A DNA stretch of 64,000 nucleotides from Rallus limicola. Its lineage: Eukaryota; Chordata; Aves; Gruiformes; Rallidae. How positions within the stretch are numbered: position 1 is the first letter of the stretch; the number at the start of each line of letters is the position of its first letter. The stretch spans positions 97,186,211 to 97,250,210 of the forward strand of contig JAKCOZ010000001.1 in NCBI GenBank assembly GCA_022605955.1, read 5' to 3'. Of this stretch, positions 1 through 13,005 are shown in pieces. The notes below the pieces were generated by a model. The model worked only from the letters and a program-made list of their open reading frames with translations. It had not been told where the DNA came from and searched no databases. A program made the position numbers and the translations under genes.

Positions 1-3000
1 GCAGCTTTGAAACCTCAGCTAGCACCTCTTCTTTCCAGTAATGTACATAAGAAAGGCCCTAAATTGTCCATTTGTGGCTTGCCTTGCCACCACTTATGGG
101 CTGTCATTTTCCTTCCATGGCAAGATGCCACCTTTGACAAAAATGGAGATTCATGTCATGGTTTCAGATTCTCAAAAGAAAGAGAACTTTCTGTAAAAAC
201 CAAAAGCATCTATGGAGAAAATTTGGATTTTGCTGAAAAGTTGTCTCCTGGTCCAGAATAAGGTTGACCCTCTGGCTGAACTGCAACAATAGAGCACAGG
301 AGTATCTGGTGAGCTGTTTGTGGGACCTGATGATGGCCTCTCTCTTATCTTTCTTTCTCCTCTATGTCCCAGATTGTATCTCCTGTCACACGGAGTGAAG
401 GTCGGGGTATTGCTTGGACTGGGGTTAAACCTGCTACTATTTCAAAATGCTTTAAAATTTATTCCAATTAAATTTCTGTATATTGCAAACTATAGAGACA
501 CTTAACAATCCTGTTTAAATTGCCTGAAGAGGAGGCATATAGAAAAAAAATAAATTTACAAGCATGGGTGTCTTACTTCCTCCAGCTGTACAAGCAGTGT
601 ATAAAGCAATACAGCCTAATTTACCTTTCACACATAACCAACAGGACTTCAGAAACATGTACTGAAATCAAAATCTCACAGAAAGCTTGATTTAGATGAG
701 ATACCTCGAAGTAATGTTTTGTTAAATAATTCTGAACAGCAAATGCATTAAAGGACATCACAGACTTCATAGAGTTATCCCATGAACAACTGGACCTCAG
801 CTCAGGGACACCCCCATCTCAACTTCTATATTTTTCTTTTTTAACAGCAGATTACATATATCGTGCCTACACGGTTACACGGCAAACAATACACAGTTGC
901 AATAAATAGAGGGTAGGGTCACCATGACCTGATGATTGTCAGCAGTGGCAGGATGTTCACTTCGCGAACTGGGATGAGGTAGCGCATGCCAAGCCATGTC
1001 CTTGACTCCTCGCCAATCTTCTGAGCCCTCCCCTTGCACGGGGTGCCATGGATATGTATTACTAAACTGAGTTCAAGTTTGCAGATGCAGGGTAGGGAAA
1101 GTGAGTGAAATTCTGAGATCTGGATCCTATTCTTTTTCCTGCAACGATCCCCCCAGTGTATAGGATAAATCTGTCTTGTATCCTTGCACTTCTCTCTTTC
1201 CAAACAATCTCCAAATATTGTCTTTCCACTTAGAGCACCATATGATGCCCCGCAGATATGTCTGGTTTGGCTCCATCAGTTCATCACCACAAACTGATCA
1301 ATTATCTGCTACATCACTCCACCAAAATCTATTAACATTTGTCAGTAATTTGAATATCTGAGCATATTTTAAAAACACACTTCATTTTCACACATGCAAA
1401 ATGTACTAGGTTATAGTAAGTCACAGTTTAAAATAAATCTGCAGATAATCTATTACTTCAATTAAATGCAATTCTTTAAATAAACTGCAGAAAATCAGAG
1501 ACAAAGGTGAGAAGGCTACTGAGGTAAAAGAAAGTCTACAGAGAGATGATATGCAAAGAAACCAGTAAAAAAAACTTTCCCATGTACAACCCACACGTGC
1601 CATCTGTATGTCTGTTGAATTAGGGTTTGGGGTGTTTTCTTGTTATTTGAGTTTTAAGGAAACCATATACAGTAGGCTTTAAAAACACTTTCTTCTCCAT
1701 ACATAATGATGCAGTGGATGGTCCTTGGGTGGATCCAAATTTGGTCGTGCCGAATGCCGTGTGCAGCACACACATCAGTCAAACCACGCAATGTGCACCT
1801 CAAGCTGCAGAAGCATGGTTCTGCCTCACCAGAAAGGATCAGGCTGCAGCATTTATAGAGAACAAGTCTGGGCTTCTCAAGTTTTGTCATTTCACTAACA
1901 TGAATTTTAAGGGGTGACACCTAATTTTTTCACACTGAACATCATCAGAACTACCTTCATTTGCTTGACACTGTCCAGCAACTGGTCTTATCTTTATTAA
2001 TGCCTTTGGTATTCATCATGGCAACATTAATCATGAAGGCCTCTTCTAGGATTAAAGTAGATGTCATATACACATTTGTAGGAATGCCATTGTAATCCAG
2101 CATTAATGAGTTTACTGTTCTGCCAATTCTGATTGAAAATTTAGGCACTGCAGAGCAAAAATAATTCTGAGAACTGCTGAAATCTTTGGTGCACTCTGCA
2201 TACTTGGTAAGAAGCTTAATGACTATTGTTATTGCTTTTATTAAATTATTTGCCCAAAATATATTTCAGCTGTCTCACAAACCAACATTAAAATGTTTAC
2301 CACTACTTGCTTCACAGTAACATAAGCACAATAGCTGCCAATTATCTAATCCAAATAGCATTGCACTGAGGCAATTTAGGAGAATTCATACCCTTTCTGA
2401 GGTACCTCTGCTCTTCTGACTCAGCTTGAGGGGTAGCCATGCGGTGGGCATTAACATCATAAGCATGCATGGTTGTGTTTGCGGTCATTGGTTCACCATG
2501 GCCTCAGGCTCCAAAGTACTCGATTTTATTTTAAAATGGAGACCAAGTAACATTCCAGATGTCTTTCAGTAAATCAGGGACTTGATGAAAACGGTATTTG
2601 TAATTTTTTACCTTTTCTCTTGTTCATAGCTCATCCCTGAACTACAATTAACACTCTGCTTTAGCAGTCTGTTATCTATTGTTTGCTGTCAGCTTCTTAG
2701 TCCTTGCATTACACAGTTGTTCATTTGATGTTTCAAATCTATTAATAACATTTCCTGATAAATCCAGGAATAAAATGCATTTAAAAAAACTTACAGCACT
2801 GGTGTTATGGTGTCTTTCACTACCTTTTATATGAATTTCTAATAGTACTGAAGGAGAAGATTTCAGTTTTCTACTTAGGTTCCTTTCATAACACCATCGT
2901 ATTGGTAACAAAGCCTAGATGGCACATTATGAGAGCATGATAGAGGAGTAAAAGAAGATATATCCATGGAGTAGGAGTCAGGAAAAGCATATCTCAGGTT

Positions 3001-4830
3001 CAGACTTCTTGTATGCTGTGATTCATTCAACCGTGCAGCCCTATCCCATGTCACAGATTTTGCCATCTAAAATGAAGAAGAAATTATATTGAACTAATGG
3101 AGTTTCCATACATCTGTCAGAGTAGATGATCAAGCTTCTGCACCTTGCAAAATCCATAAAACTCAACAGCAAGCTTGTGTGGCACAAGCAGCATGTTCTG
3201 TCTATGTTTTAATAATGCTTCTAAGCAGTCACCCAAGCTTAAATAAGCTATGGTATTTCACACATAGTCCCACTCAAGATAATAAAACTCAGTTCAGCAT
3301 AGAGATCACAGTCCATCTTCTACCTTACAACTTTACAACTTAACTGTGGTTTCCTGAATTGTGACATGTTCTAGTCTAGACACGCCAACAAACACGTCAG
3401 ATGTCCCTTTTTGACCTTCTGCTACCTGATGCTCTTAAAAACTACACATCTAACCCACTGCAAGCTCAAACTTCAGAGCAAAAGCCAGGTAAAAGTTTTA
3501 CGTATCAGAAAATACATGTAAACCAGGCTATGCCTAGTAATCTCTCCAGCTGTGTGAATAACTGCCACTGAATTTTTAGTTACTTACAGCTATGTAACAG
3601 AGCAGGAAAAAATGTCACTTGGCTAGACAGATTCTTGGTAGCACCAAATTGAAATCACAAGAAGAAAGAATTCTATACTTTTGACCTCCCTTACATTACT
3701 ACTTGTAATAATATAAATTACTTCTACTACCTCCAAATGCACTTACACTTTTAAAACACAAAAACTTCTATACCCAGACTATAAAAAATATCACAACTCT
3801 GCAATAGAAAGAAAACTAAGTTATCTTCAGACATGAAAAATATGCATGAAGTTGTGTGAACAAAAGTGTTTCTACAGCTTATGCAAAAAGGCTAACGAGA
3901 CTGTGAGGAAGACTGACAGTTGACTCAAGTACTAGCTGGAAAATATTTAGCTACCCCGTCAACCTCGACTGGAAGTCAAACTTGTAGATAGCCAAATAAA
4001 AAGAAAATTAATTCCACCCTAAAGCCCTTCTATATGATTCTGGAGTGTATCCATTTCATGTGCCCATCAAGAAAAGCATGCTTCAGTTGAGCATTGGCTG
4101 AAAGTCCCTAGCCAGAAAGACTGGTACATCACAAAAATCACACCGTCTTGTGAAAACAGAAAGAAAAATCATAGTTTATCAGGAAAAAGGTTAATAAACG
4201 CTTCAATGGCATAGCAATAAGAGTTTTAGGAAGTATTGCATGAAACCATACATTAAAATGAACAGTGTTATCACAGTAATAATGTATAATTATCCCTTCA
4301 GACTTATCTCACCTCAAATAGGCTTACTAAAGAAGGCAAGAATTAATTAATACCCTCATTTTACAGCTAGCATACCACAGAGCAAAATATCACTCTCCAA
4401 GTTGTGTAGTAGAGCACTTAATGAGCTCAAGCAGCCCCCACAACTTTGGCTTCACTGCATCACTCTGGTTCAGTAAAGCACCCAACAGATTAAATTATCT
4501 GCAGAAGAAAATAAATATTTTACTTATCTCTGACTGCAATACTACAGAATTCTGCAACCTAGAGCACCTATCTCCCAGTCTTCAGAGTTCAGGGAAAAGA
4601 AACCATTTCAAAATTATAAGAGATAAGAAACATTTAATCCAATTTCTAAAGCTGTTTCAATACTAAAATTTTATGAAACAGCACCTATGTACCCCATGCA
4701 CATAAGCTAAGGGTTTATGTAACCAAGTTATTCAAGGACTCCATTCTTAGCATATATTAGAATATCCATATATATCTATCTGCTCGCTTTCTTTCTAAAT
4801 CTGCTGTGTAAGGATTTACACTTACCATAT
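1..4830. other. Intergenic, no gene seen
   Basis: AT-rich DNA without a recognised gene, repeat family or coding-like frame; open frames are all under 100 codons. Confidence 0.6.
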
Positions 4831-6305
4831 TTCACAGAATCACAGAACATTAGGAGTTGGAAGGATGCTCAAAGGATCATCTAGTCCAACCCCCCTGCCA
4901 GGGCAGGATCATCTGGACTAAATCACACAGGAATGCATCCAGGCGGGGTTTGAATGTCTCCAGAGAAGGAGACTCCACAACCTCTCTGGGCAGTCTGTGC
5001 CAGTGCTCTGTCACCCTCACAGTGAAAAAGTTCCTCCTTTACATGGAGCTTCCAGTGCTCCAGCTTGTACCCATTGCCCCTTGTCCTATCACTGGTCATT
5101 GCTGAGAAGAGCTTGGCTCCATCCTCCTGACACTCACCTTTTACGTATTTATAAACATTAATAAGGCCATCCCCTTAGTCTCCTCCAAACTAAAGAGGCC
5201 CAGCTCCCTCAGCCTTTCCTCATAAGGAAGGTGTTCCATTCCCTTAATCATCTTGGTGGCCCTGCACTGGACTCTTTTAAGCAGTTCTATGTCCTTCTTG
5301 AACAGAGGGGCCCAGAACTGGACACAATATTCCAGGTGCAGTCTCACCAGGGCAGAGTAGAGGGGGAGAAGATCTTCTCCTGACCTACTAACCACACCCC
5401 TCCTAATACACCTGAGGATGCCATTGGCCTTCTTAGCCATGAGGGTACATTGCTGGCTCATGGTCATCCTGCTGTCCACGAGGACCCCAGGTCCCTCTCA
5501 CCTACCTGCTCTCCAACAGGCCAGTCCCCAACCTATACTGGTACCTGGGGTTGCTCTTGCCTAGATGCAAGACCTGCACTTGTTCTTGTTAAATCTCATT
5601 AAACTTCTCCCACCCAACTCTTCAACCTGTTCAGGTCTCGCTGAATGGCAGCACAACCCTCCAGTGTGTCAGCCATCCCTCCCAGTTTTGTGTCATCAGC
5701 AAACTTGCTGACTGTAAACTCTATTCCCTCATCCAGGTCATCAACAAATATATTGAACAGTATACTGGTCCCAGTACTGACCCCTGAGGGACTCCAGCTA
5801 GACCCTGTCCCATTGATTAAAACTTACTGGCTTCTTCCCTTCAACCAGCTCTCAATCCACCTCACTACTCGACCTTCCAGACCATGCTTCCTCAGTTTAG
5901 CCACGAGGATACTGTGGGAGACGGTGTCAAATGCTTTGCTGAGGTCAAGGTAGACAACATCTACTGCTCTACCATCATCTATCCATCTGGTTATATCCTC
6001 ATAAAAATCTATTAGATTAGTCAAACATGACTTCCCCTTGGTAAATCCATGTTGATTGCTCTTTACAACCCCCTTATCCTTGATGTGCCTAGAGACAGCA
6101 CCAAGGGTAAGTCTTCCCATCACCTTTCCAGGGATGGAAGTGAGGCTGACTGGTCTGCAGTTACCCAGGCCCTCCTTCTTGCCCTTTTTGAAGACTGGAG
6201 TAACACTTGCTTTCCTCCAGTCCTCGGACACCTCTTCCATTTCCCAGGATTTAGCAAAGATGATGGAGGAGGGCCTAGGTGTTTATTGAAAATAGTTGCA
6301 GCTTT
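4831..6305 (-). mobile_element. CR1 LINE, 5'-truncated, with reverse transcriptase remnant
   Basis: The left end carries the CR1 3' terminus in reverse (CACAGAATCACAGAA, then a GTTGGAAGGA-type segment). The minus-strand frame 6240-5824 encodes an RT segment (TPVFKKGKKE, QHGFTKGKSCLTN, LDLSKAFDTVSH). Further along come a PQG motif and the catalytic FADD (codons about 5703-5692), then a C-terminal piece at 5479-5141 ([18 protein letters not shown]). The frame is broken: a stop at 5826-5824, PQG and FADD in different phases, and another shift before 5479. It is a dead copy lacking the 5' part of ORF2 and all of ORF1. Confidence 0.95.
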
Positions 6306-9300
6306 TTGAAAACTTGGTGAAAACCCCAGCTAGACATATGGACACATACATACCTACAAAAATATAGGAGTAAACAAGGCCAATATCCACCTATGCTCTA
6401 AGACAGTAGGACTGCAAAACACAACCTGTTTTGAATAGAACTTTGGGGGTCTGAGAGCTCCACCAGGCCACAGTTATTGTTGCAGTGTCTTAACTGAGGC
6501 ATATGGTAAAGTCCAGTCCCTGGGAGATAAAGGCACAGCAGAAGGCATGTGCTCCACCAGCAACCTGGAGAATCGTTAGGAGGCCGAGTCCAGAGTCAGG
6601 TCACACTAGAGAGTGGATCTCGTGGTTATATGCCCGGGGAGGGATTTGGCCAGCATCACAACCTGCAAGGAAGGGCTTGAATGACTTGCAACCAACATGA
6701 AAACTCTAAGACTGAAATACATTTTAAGCATGTAATCTCCCATCATGTGGTATTATTCAGGAAGCTGCTTGAGCTTGGAGGTGACAGGGCTTATTCTCTT
6801 AGTCAGAGCTGGTGCGTTAGCAGGAGATTATTGCTGTGCATGTAACAGAAAAGGAAAAGGATTGCAGTGCTTGTGACGTAGGAGAGAAAGGAGGTTACGC
6901 AGCATGAGCCAGAGAAGGGAAAAGATCTACAGGCACAATGGAAGGAGCACGTGACGATCCTCGTGACTGAAAATGAAAGGGCTGGCAGCTTCTTTGAACA
7001 GAAAGAACAGTTGTTTAAAGTTGAAATCACAGTAACTGAATCTCAAAGCAAAAAGTCACTGAACATTCATCTTGAGAGGAGAAAAAAAGTGTTAATTGCA
7101 AAATGAATATTGCATTAGTAGCTTTGAGAGTAAGCTAAGCATTCCTGTTCAGTCCTGTACAGTTTGCTGTACTGGAGTGATTCATTGGGATATGCAAAAC
7201 TTGATAGGTTCACTTGATAGATGGCTGAAACCCTCAAAAGCAAGCTGGATAAGCTGACTCCATAGCTTTCACTAGGGCTGAACCCGAGCCATCATTTTTC
7301 AGAATCACTACCTAGAGATGCTTCCAAGGCATCACAATAAAATTCTGGCGTTGTTTCAAATGAGAAAGCACCCTCTTTGGTTCTGCATGTGTGTGCTGCC
7401 TTTCAGGTAGATTTGAGCTTCTAAATCTTTCATCCCTCTTACAGCAACAAGAACTACTGTGCACTTAAGGCAACCAGCGGGGACAGGGAAAGTGTTTAAT
7501 AAGGTTCACTGCAGTTTCAAAACCTAATTTAAACTTTTCCAAATGAGATAAAAAGTAATAAGGTTGCAAATCCCTCTAGTTAAGACTATCTCATGTCTGT
7601 ATGCATATAAGAATAAGCAGATGGTATTTCAAGTTGCTGATTTACATTTACCAGATATACAAAAGGCTAGAATTTATTTCTTAAAAAATCAATATATGAA
7701 TTAGTAAGGGTTTGGGGCATATAGGCTCTTGTCATAGTCAGTCCAAGTGATCTTTTGTCATCTTGTCACATGGAAATCAACAGAAAAATGGCTATTCTTC
7801 TTTATTGGAAAAGGCAGCAGAAGCAGCTCCATGCCTGGGGATTTTCCCACAGATTTTCTATCTCAGATTTTCAGTCTTTGGTTTTTGCACTGATCTTAAA
7901 GTGTAATTCCACTGCATTCTCTACTTTACTTTCTCCGGGGTTCAGTGAGTATATTATGACACCTGGCCTACCTTTTTTAAGGACCTGTGGGGTTTTTAAT
8001 GCTATAGGTGGGTTCCAGAACTTCATTATTGATTCTTGACTGCACTACACTTAAAAACCCAGACTGCAAGCTGCATCTAAATCTGTTACCAAAAACTGTT
8101 TTACCTTTTGGCCTACATACTTCCTTGCTCTGCTGCTTCTCTCTGGCAGAGAACTGTGTTAACCCTACTGTGGCCTACAGCTGCTCTTGGTAGTTTCTCA
8201 GCACACCTCAGCTGCTATTGACCTCAAGCTGAGATATTACCATAATGCCTCTTACTGCCTGACTGCTGACCAGTTGGTTTCTCTTGGATGCCACATCTAA
8301 CCGGTCAACTCTGGTATTATTTTGGAGGCTGGGAAGAAAAAGGTGGAGGGGCAAGATGGCATAAACTGTTAAACAGGAGAAAGCATGGAAGAGATCTAAG
8401 GGAGGAACTTTAGCTACTATAATTACCAGAGCCTTGGTTTAACTGCGCTACGCGTTTTTTTGCAAAACGAGGTTCTTATCTATTAAAGATGAAGCTGAGA
8501 GCATCAGTTCGTTGGCCTAGTTCCTTGCTAAGGCAATCTCCTGAGATGCAGCATTCCTGGTGACTTTAACAGCATCGTTCCATCAGAGTTTCTTTAAACC
8601 TTGGATATTTCACTTCGTATTACCTCCACAATCAAGTTGCTTTGTTCAGCAGCTTTGAAATATTATATAACAGCAATCCCTTGTCCCCTTGAATACAAAA
8701 TATTACTATTAATCCTTTTACAACTGTGAATCTAGGTTATATCATTTCTTGAGTAGACTTTTTCCAAAGTTGATAGAAAATGCAACAAAGGTCTTTTCCT
8801 GATTTAAATTTTAGAACTTGTTCCAAATGTAAAACTACTCTATAGGCCTGTAGGCAGTATATCAACTATGGCAGACATATTTAAGCAAAACATTCTATGC
8901 ACTGAAATTGATAAGGTGCTGATCAGTCTTCTAGGCATTTTCAAATCTGTAGACTGAGACAATTATACAATTTAGACATGCATCAAAAATATAAGCCTAA
9001 ACTTCTTCATGATGGAAAACTTGGGGGGTTTATGTCATGGTATTTTACAGATTCTGAATTGGGTGATGCATCTTTTCTCCCAAATTACTCAGGTAGGAAA
9101 AGTGCACATTCAGTCTAGTTGTCCCTAGCACATGAAACGCAGGCTAAGGTTTTGTAAAATGTTGTGAGAAAGTTTGAAACTAGATTCTCTACACTCACAT
9201 TAAGAAGCATCATAATCTAAGCAATTAAACCAGCAATGATAAAATAAATTATGTTCTTATTAAGGCTATGAATGTAAAAACTGCTAAATGAAAAGTGACT

Positions 9301-12054
9301 TTGACTCAATGGGCAAAGCGGCTAGAAGAATTTCAATTTATATATATAAATTATATAAATTTATATATATAAGATATATATACATATATCTTATCTTTCT
9401 CTGTGCATTGAGTTTAATTCATATGCCTGTTCAGGTATGAATAATCTCAGTGACCATTGTCCATTAATCTTCAGTGAGCTACAGATCAAGACCAGGAATC
9501 ATGGTACAGCCAAAGAAGAGATGCTATTTTGCTGCTATTGCTGATGTAAGAGGGTCCTGCAACTGAATAAGTTTCATTTCTGCTGTTTTGTAGACTGAGA
9601 GACAGATAACTATAGTAATTCTAATTTAAAAACTGAGAAAAATGAAAATCAGAAAAGTCCATCCCAGAAACAGAAAATAAAGTGCTACCAATTTTACTAA
9701 ATGTTAAAATTTTATTTTAAGGAGCCTTCCTAAAGGAAGGAAGGAAGGAAACCCAAAGTTTCAAAGTTTAATAATACAAGGAATGTGAACATTAAGAAGG
9801 TTTACAATAATTTTTGTTTTGTTTCTGTCATGGAGTTTAAGCAATATTTTCTCAGTTGTCCTAGAGAATGGAAAATCACTGATTACCAGCAAGCTCTAGA
9901 TGTTTCTACTTTCACCATCAGTACATAGAATAATGTCAAAACAAGCCAGTCCACAATGAACAGGTATAGTTACAGGACAAATATGCAAATTTTAAGAGAT
10001 GGTATTATGGTTTCTCCTTGATTAGGTTCCCTTCTGGCCAATGGCTTTGCTGGGGGCTTCATCACAGAGACTGAGGCTCTATTCAAAAATTTTGATGGAG
10101 AAATCTGAATTCAAAGCCTTCTCCTGACACTCATTAGCATTAATCTCACCAATTTGGCTGAAGATGTCCTTAAAAGATTCAAGTATCATTCTCAAGTTGA
10201 TCCTCTTTACACTAGCAAGCTGTGAAAAAAGACAAGTCTGAGGACACTGCAACCCCAGAAGGGATCTTGCCATGGCAGTTTGGATACATGGAAAGTTGCT
10301 GGAATTAAGAAGTTTACTAGAAGTGAAACAGTTACCCAAATGGACATCCAATATTTGGCATTAGCAACATTGCCGGAGTTGTTTGACTGCTGGGTGTTTA
10401 CTGGACACCATGCCAGATCAGCACCTGTGGAAAAGAGCAGAAAGTAAACATCAGAGCCTGGGCAGAGCATCAGATATATTCTTCATCCTAAACATGATTT
10501 TGTCAATGAGCAAAACAAGGTCTAAGGTCTCTTCCCAAAAGCAAAGCTATTTTGCATCCCAGAGAGAGTGCTATCAAGATAAACATATCAATCCCTTGGA
10601 ACTTTGTTTTATCAACTGTGCCTGTGAAAAAGCTGAATATCTGCCTTGGGTCAGCTTGTACAATGGCCTACAAATATATAATATCTGCTATATACTAATG
10701 GTAAGACAAATGTTTCAGGATGACAGCAAGGCAACTGTGGACAGCCTGGTGACTTCCAGTGAATAGGCACGTATTCCTGCAATCATCAGTAAATGAAGAC
10801 TTCTGGATTGTTCCTCTTGGGCTGGGCTCTCAATCAGCAGATTATTTAAACTGGTGACCTTCAGTTCTCTTGCAAAGGTGCACTCCTTTGTCATGCTCTG
10901 GGAAGCATTACCAAGGACAGAAAAATGAATAGGCTAGGTGCAAGTACAAAGCCTTGTTTGACTCTACTGGGAGCAAGAAAGTACTCTAAAATGGAGAATT
11001 ATGGGCTTCTGTATCATCGTGAAAAGAGCAGATAAGGCTATCAGAACAGCCTGAGTTGCTGAGGACTTGTGGTCTGCTGAGACTTGAACATGAAAATTTA
11101 ATAATTTAGTCCAATTACAAATGGAGTATAAATTCTGATTCCAAGGAATATTAAGATGCTGACTCCCAGAAGTTGAGAGGACAGATTGGGAGAAGTAGTC
11201 ATGTAGGCTGGCCCTCTTACAGCCGTGCTCAAACACACACTAGCAGCTGCTCCAAGCTAAAATACTCAACTGAGATGAATTTCTTTATCCTATCTAGTAT
11301 AGAATTCTTCCTAGTCTCTCTGCTTTTCCTAGGTTTGCCTGTCAAAGCATAATTATCTCACAGTGTTAGCACACACAGTCCAGAAACTGTCTGTTCATGA
11401 GACATCACTATCAGAAGGATGAACTCATATTAAGAACAATCTGAACTATTACTTTCCAGATAATAAATTGGAGGAAGATGCCAGAGCTTTCTCACACAAT
11501 GGACAATCACATTCCTTTTTTCTCCATAGCCACACAATTAAATCATCCTTAAAGTCTTTCACCACTTCTTTTCCACGTATTTGGGTCAATAGTGAAAGTG
11601 AAAAAAAAAATAGCCTTCTGCTTCCACATGTAAATATGCTAGCAGCTATCCCACCACCCATGGGGACATATCTTCTTTTAGCTTCATCAGATTTCCACAG
11701 GATCACATTAGTCATTGCATGAAGGAGATGAGAAATGGCTGGCTAAAGACCTTATGCAACTGCCAAGATCAACTTCTTTTTTTCATATAAACATTGCTAC
11801 TCCAAGATCTGACAAAGGAGTTAAACCCTGTCATTGCGGGAAATATGTGCAGTGTTGTATGCATGAGTACTGGACTGCATGTCCTCAGCCTTGCCTTTCT
11901 ACTGTGTACCTCCCATTCCCCAAAGGTGTCATGTTACGTAAGGACTTATGTTCCTGCTTCTTGTGAAGCTAAACCTGTGAGCTGTGCTAGACAAAGAGGG
12001 TCTATTTGAGGTCTCCATAATTTTAATCACTCTGTCATGATGTCTGCTTTTCAT
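6306..12054. other. Intergenic, no gene seen
   Basis: Holds the AT-rich repeat at 9.34 kb and a short GGAA run at about 9733-9751. A 127-codon plus frame at 10383-10766 and a 90-codon minus frame at 10351-10079 show no recognisable domain and are probably chance. Confidence 0.55.
9336..9394. repeat. AT-rich inverted and direct repeat
   Basis: Two copies of TTTATATATATAA lie about 22 bp apart. They are followed by a near-palindrome, AAGATATATA and ATATATCTT around a short centre. The tract could form a hairpin or cruciform; otherwise it is a simple microsatellite. Confidence 0.8.
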
Positions 12055-12392
12055 ATGGCTAATTGGTACTGGAAGGTCACTATAAGGTCCCTCTGGAGCC
12101 TTCTCTTCTCCAAGCTGAAGAAGCCCAACTCTCTCAGCCCATCGTCATAGGAGAGCTGCTCCAGCCCTTTGATCATTTTTGTGGCCTCCTCTGGACGTGC
12201 TCCAACAGGTCCATGTCCTTCTTGTGTTGAGGGCTCCAAAGTTGGACACAGTGCTCCAGGTGAGGTCTCACCAGAGCAGAGCAGAGGGGCAGAATCACCT
12301 CTCTTGATCTGCTGGCCACACTGCTTTTGAGGCAGCCTAGGATGAGGTTGGCCTTCTGGGCTGCAGATGCACATTGGTAGCTCATGTCCAGT
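12055..12392 (-). mobile_element. CR1 LINE internal fragment
   Basis: The minus strand encodes CR1 ORF2 C-terminal sequence ([37 protein letters not shown]) split over two phases. The 3' end of the element is missing; the fragment stops near 12055. It lies directly beside a second CR1 copy in the same orientation, whose internal part is homologous to this one. Confidence 0.9.
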
Positions 12393-12424
12393 CAAATGAC
12401 CTGGGCACAAGCAGGGTCCTCCCA

Positions 12425-13005
12425 CACAGAATTACACACAATGATTGAAGCTGGGAGGGTCCACTGGATATACCCTGCTCCAAACCCCTCTCCCATAAGG
12501 CCATCTAGAGCCATATGCCCAGGACCATACCCAGGAGACTTTTTTGTATCTTCAAGGATGGAGATTCCACAGCTTCCATGGGTGATCTGTGCCAGGGCTA
12601 TGTCATTCTCACAATAAAAACGTTTCTCCTTATGTTCAGGGGGAACCTCCTGTGTTTCAGTTTGTGCCCATTGCCTCTTGTCCTGATATTGCGCACCACT
12701 GAAAAGAGCTCTATCTCTGTCTGCTCTACACCCTCTCTTCACAGAAATACATTGATAAGATTCTCCTGAGCCTTCTCTTCTCTAAGCTGAACGGTCCCAG
12801 ACCTCTCAGCCTTTCCTTGCAGGAGAGATGCTCCAGTCCCTCAATCTTCTTCATGGCCCTTTGCTGGACACTGTCCAGCATATCCATCTCTCTCTTGTAC
12901 CAGGGAGCCCAAAACTGGGTCCAGCAGTGCTGAGTGGGGAGAAATCACATCCTCTGACCTGCTGTCAACACTTCTTCTAATGCTGCCCAGGATGCCCTTA
13001 GACTC
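12425..13005 (-). mobile_element. CR1 LINE 3' fragment
   Basis: A diverged CR1 3' end in reverse orientation starts near 12425 (GGAGATTCCACAGC, GTGCCCATTGCCTCTTGTCC). Internal sequence homologous to 12.1-12.4 kb follows to about 13.0 kb. It is more decayed than its neighbour, and no frame survives. The repeated internal part shows two separate CR1 copies here rather than one. Confidence 0.85.

Noticed and set aside
10079..10766. Possible retropseudogene suggested by a protein-like minus frame (RINLRMILESFKDIF) and a 127-codon plus frame
   Set aside because: I could not match either to a known family, and there is no poly(A) tail or target duplication. A protein search of the minus frame would settle it.
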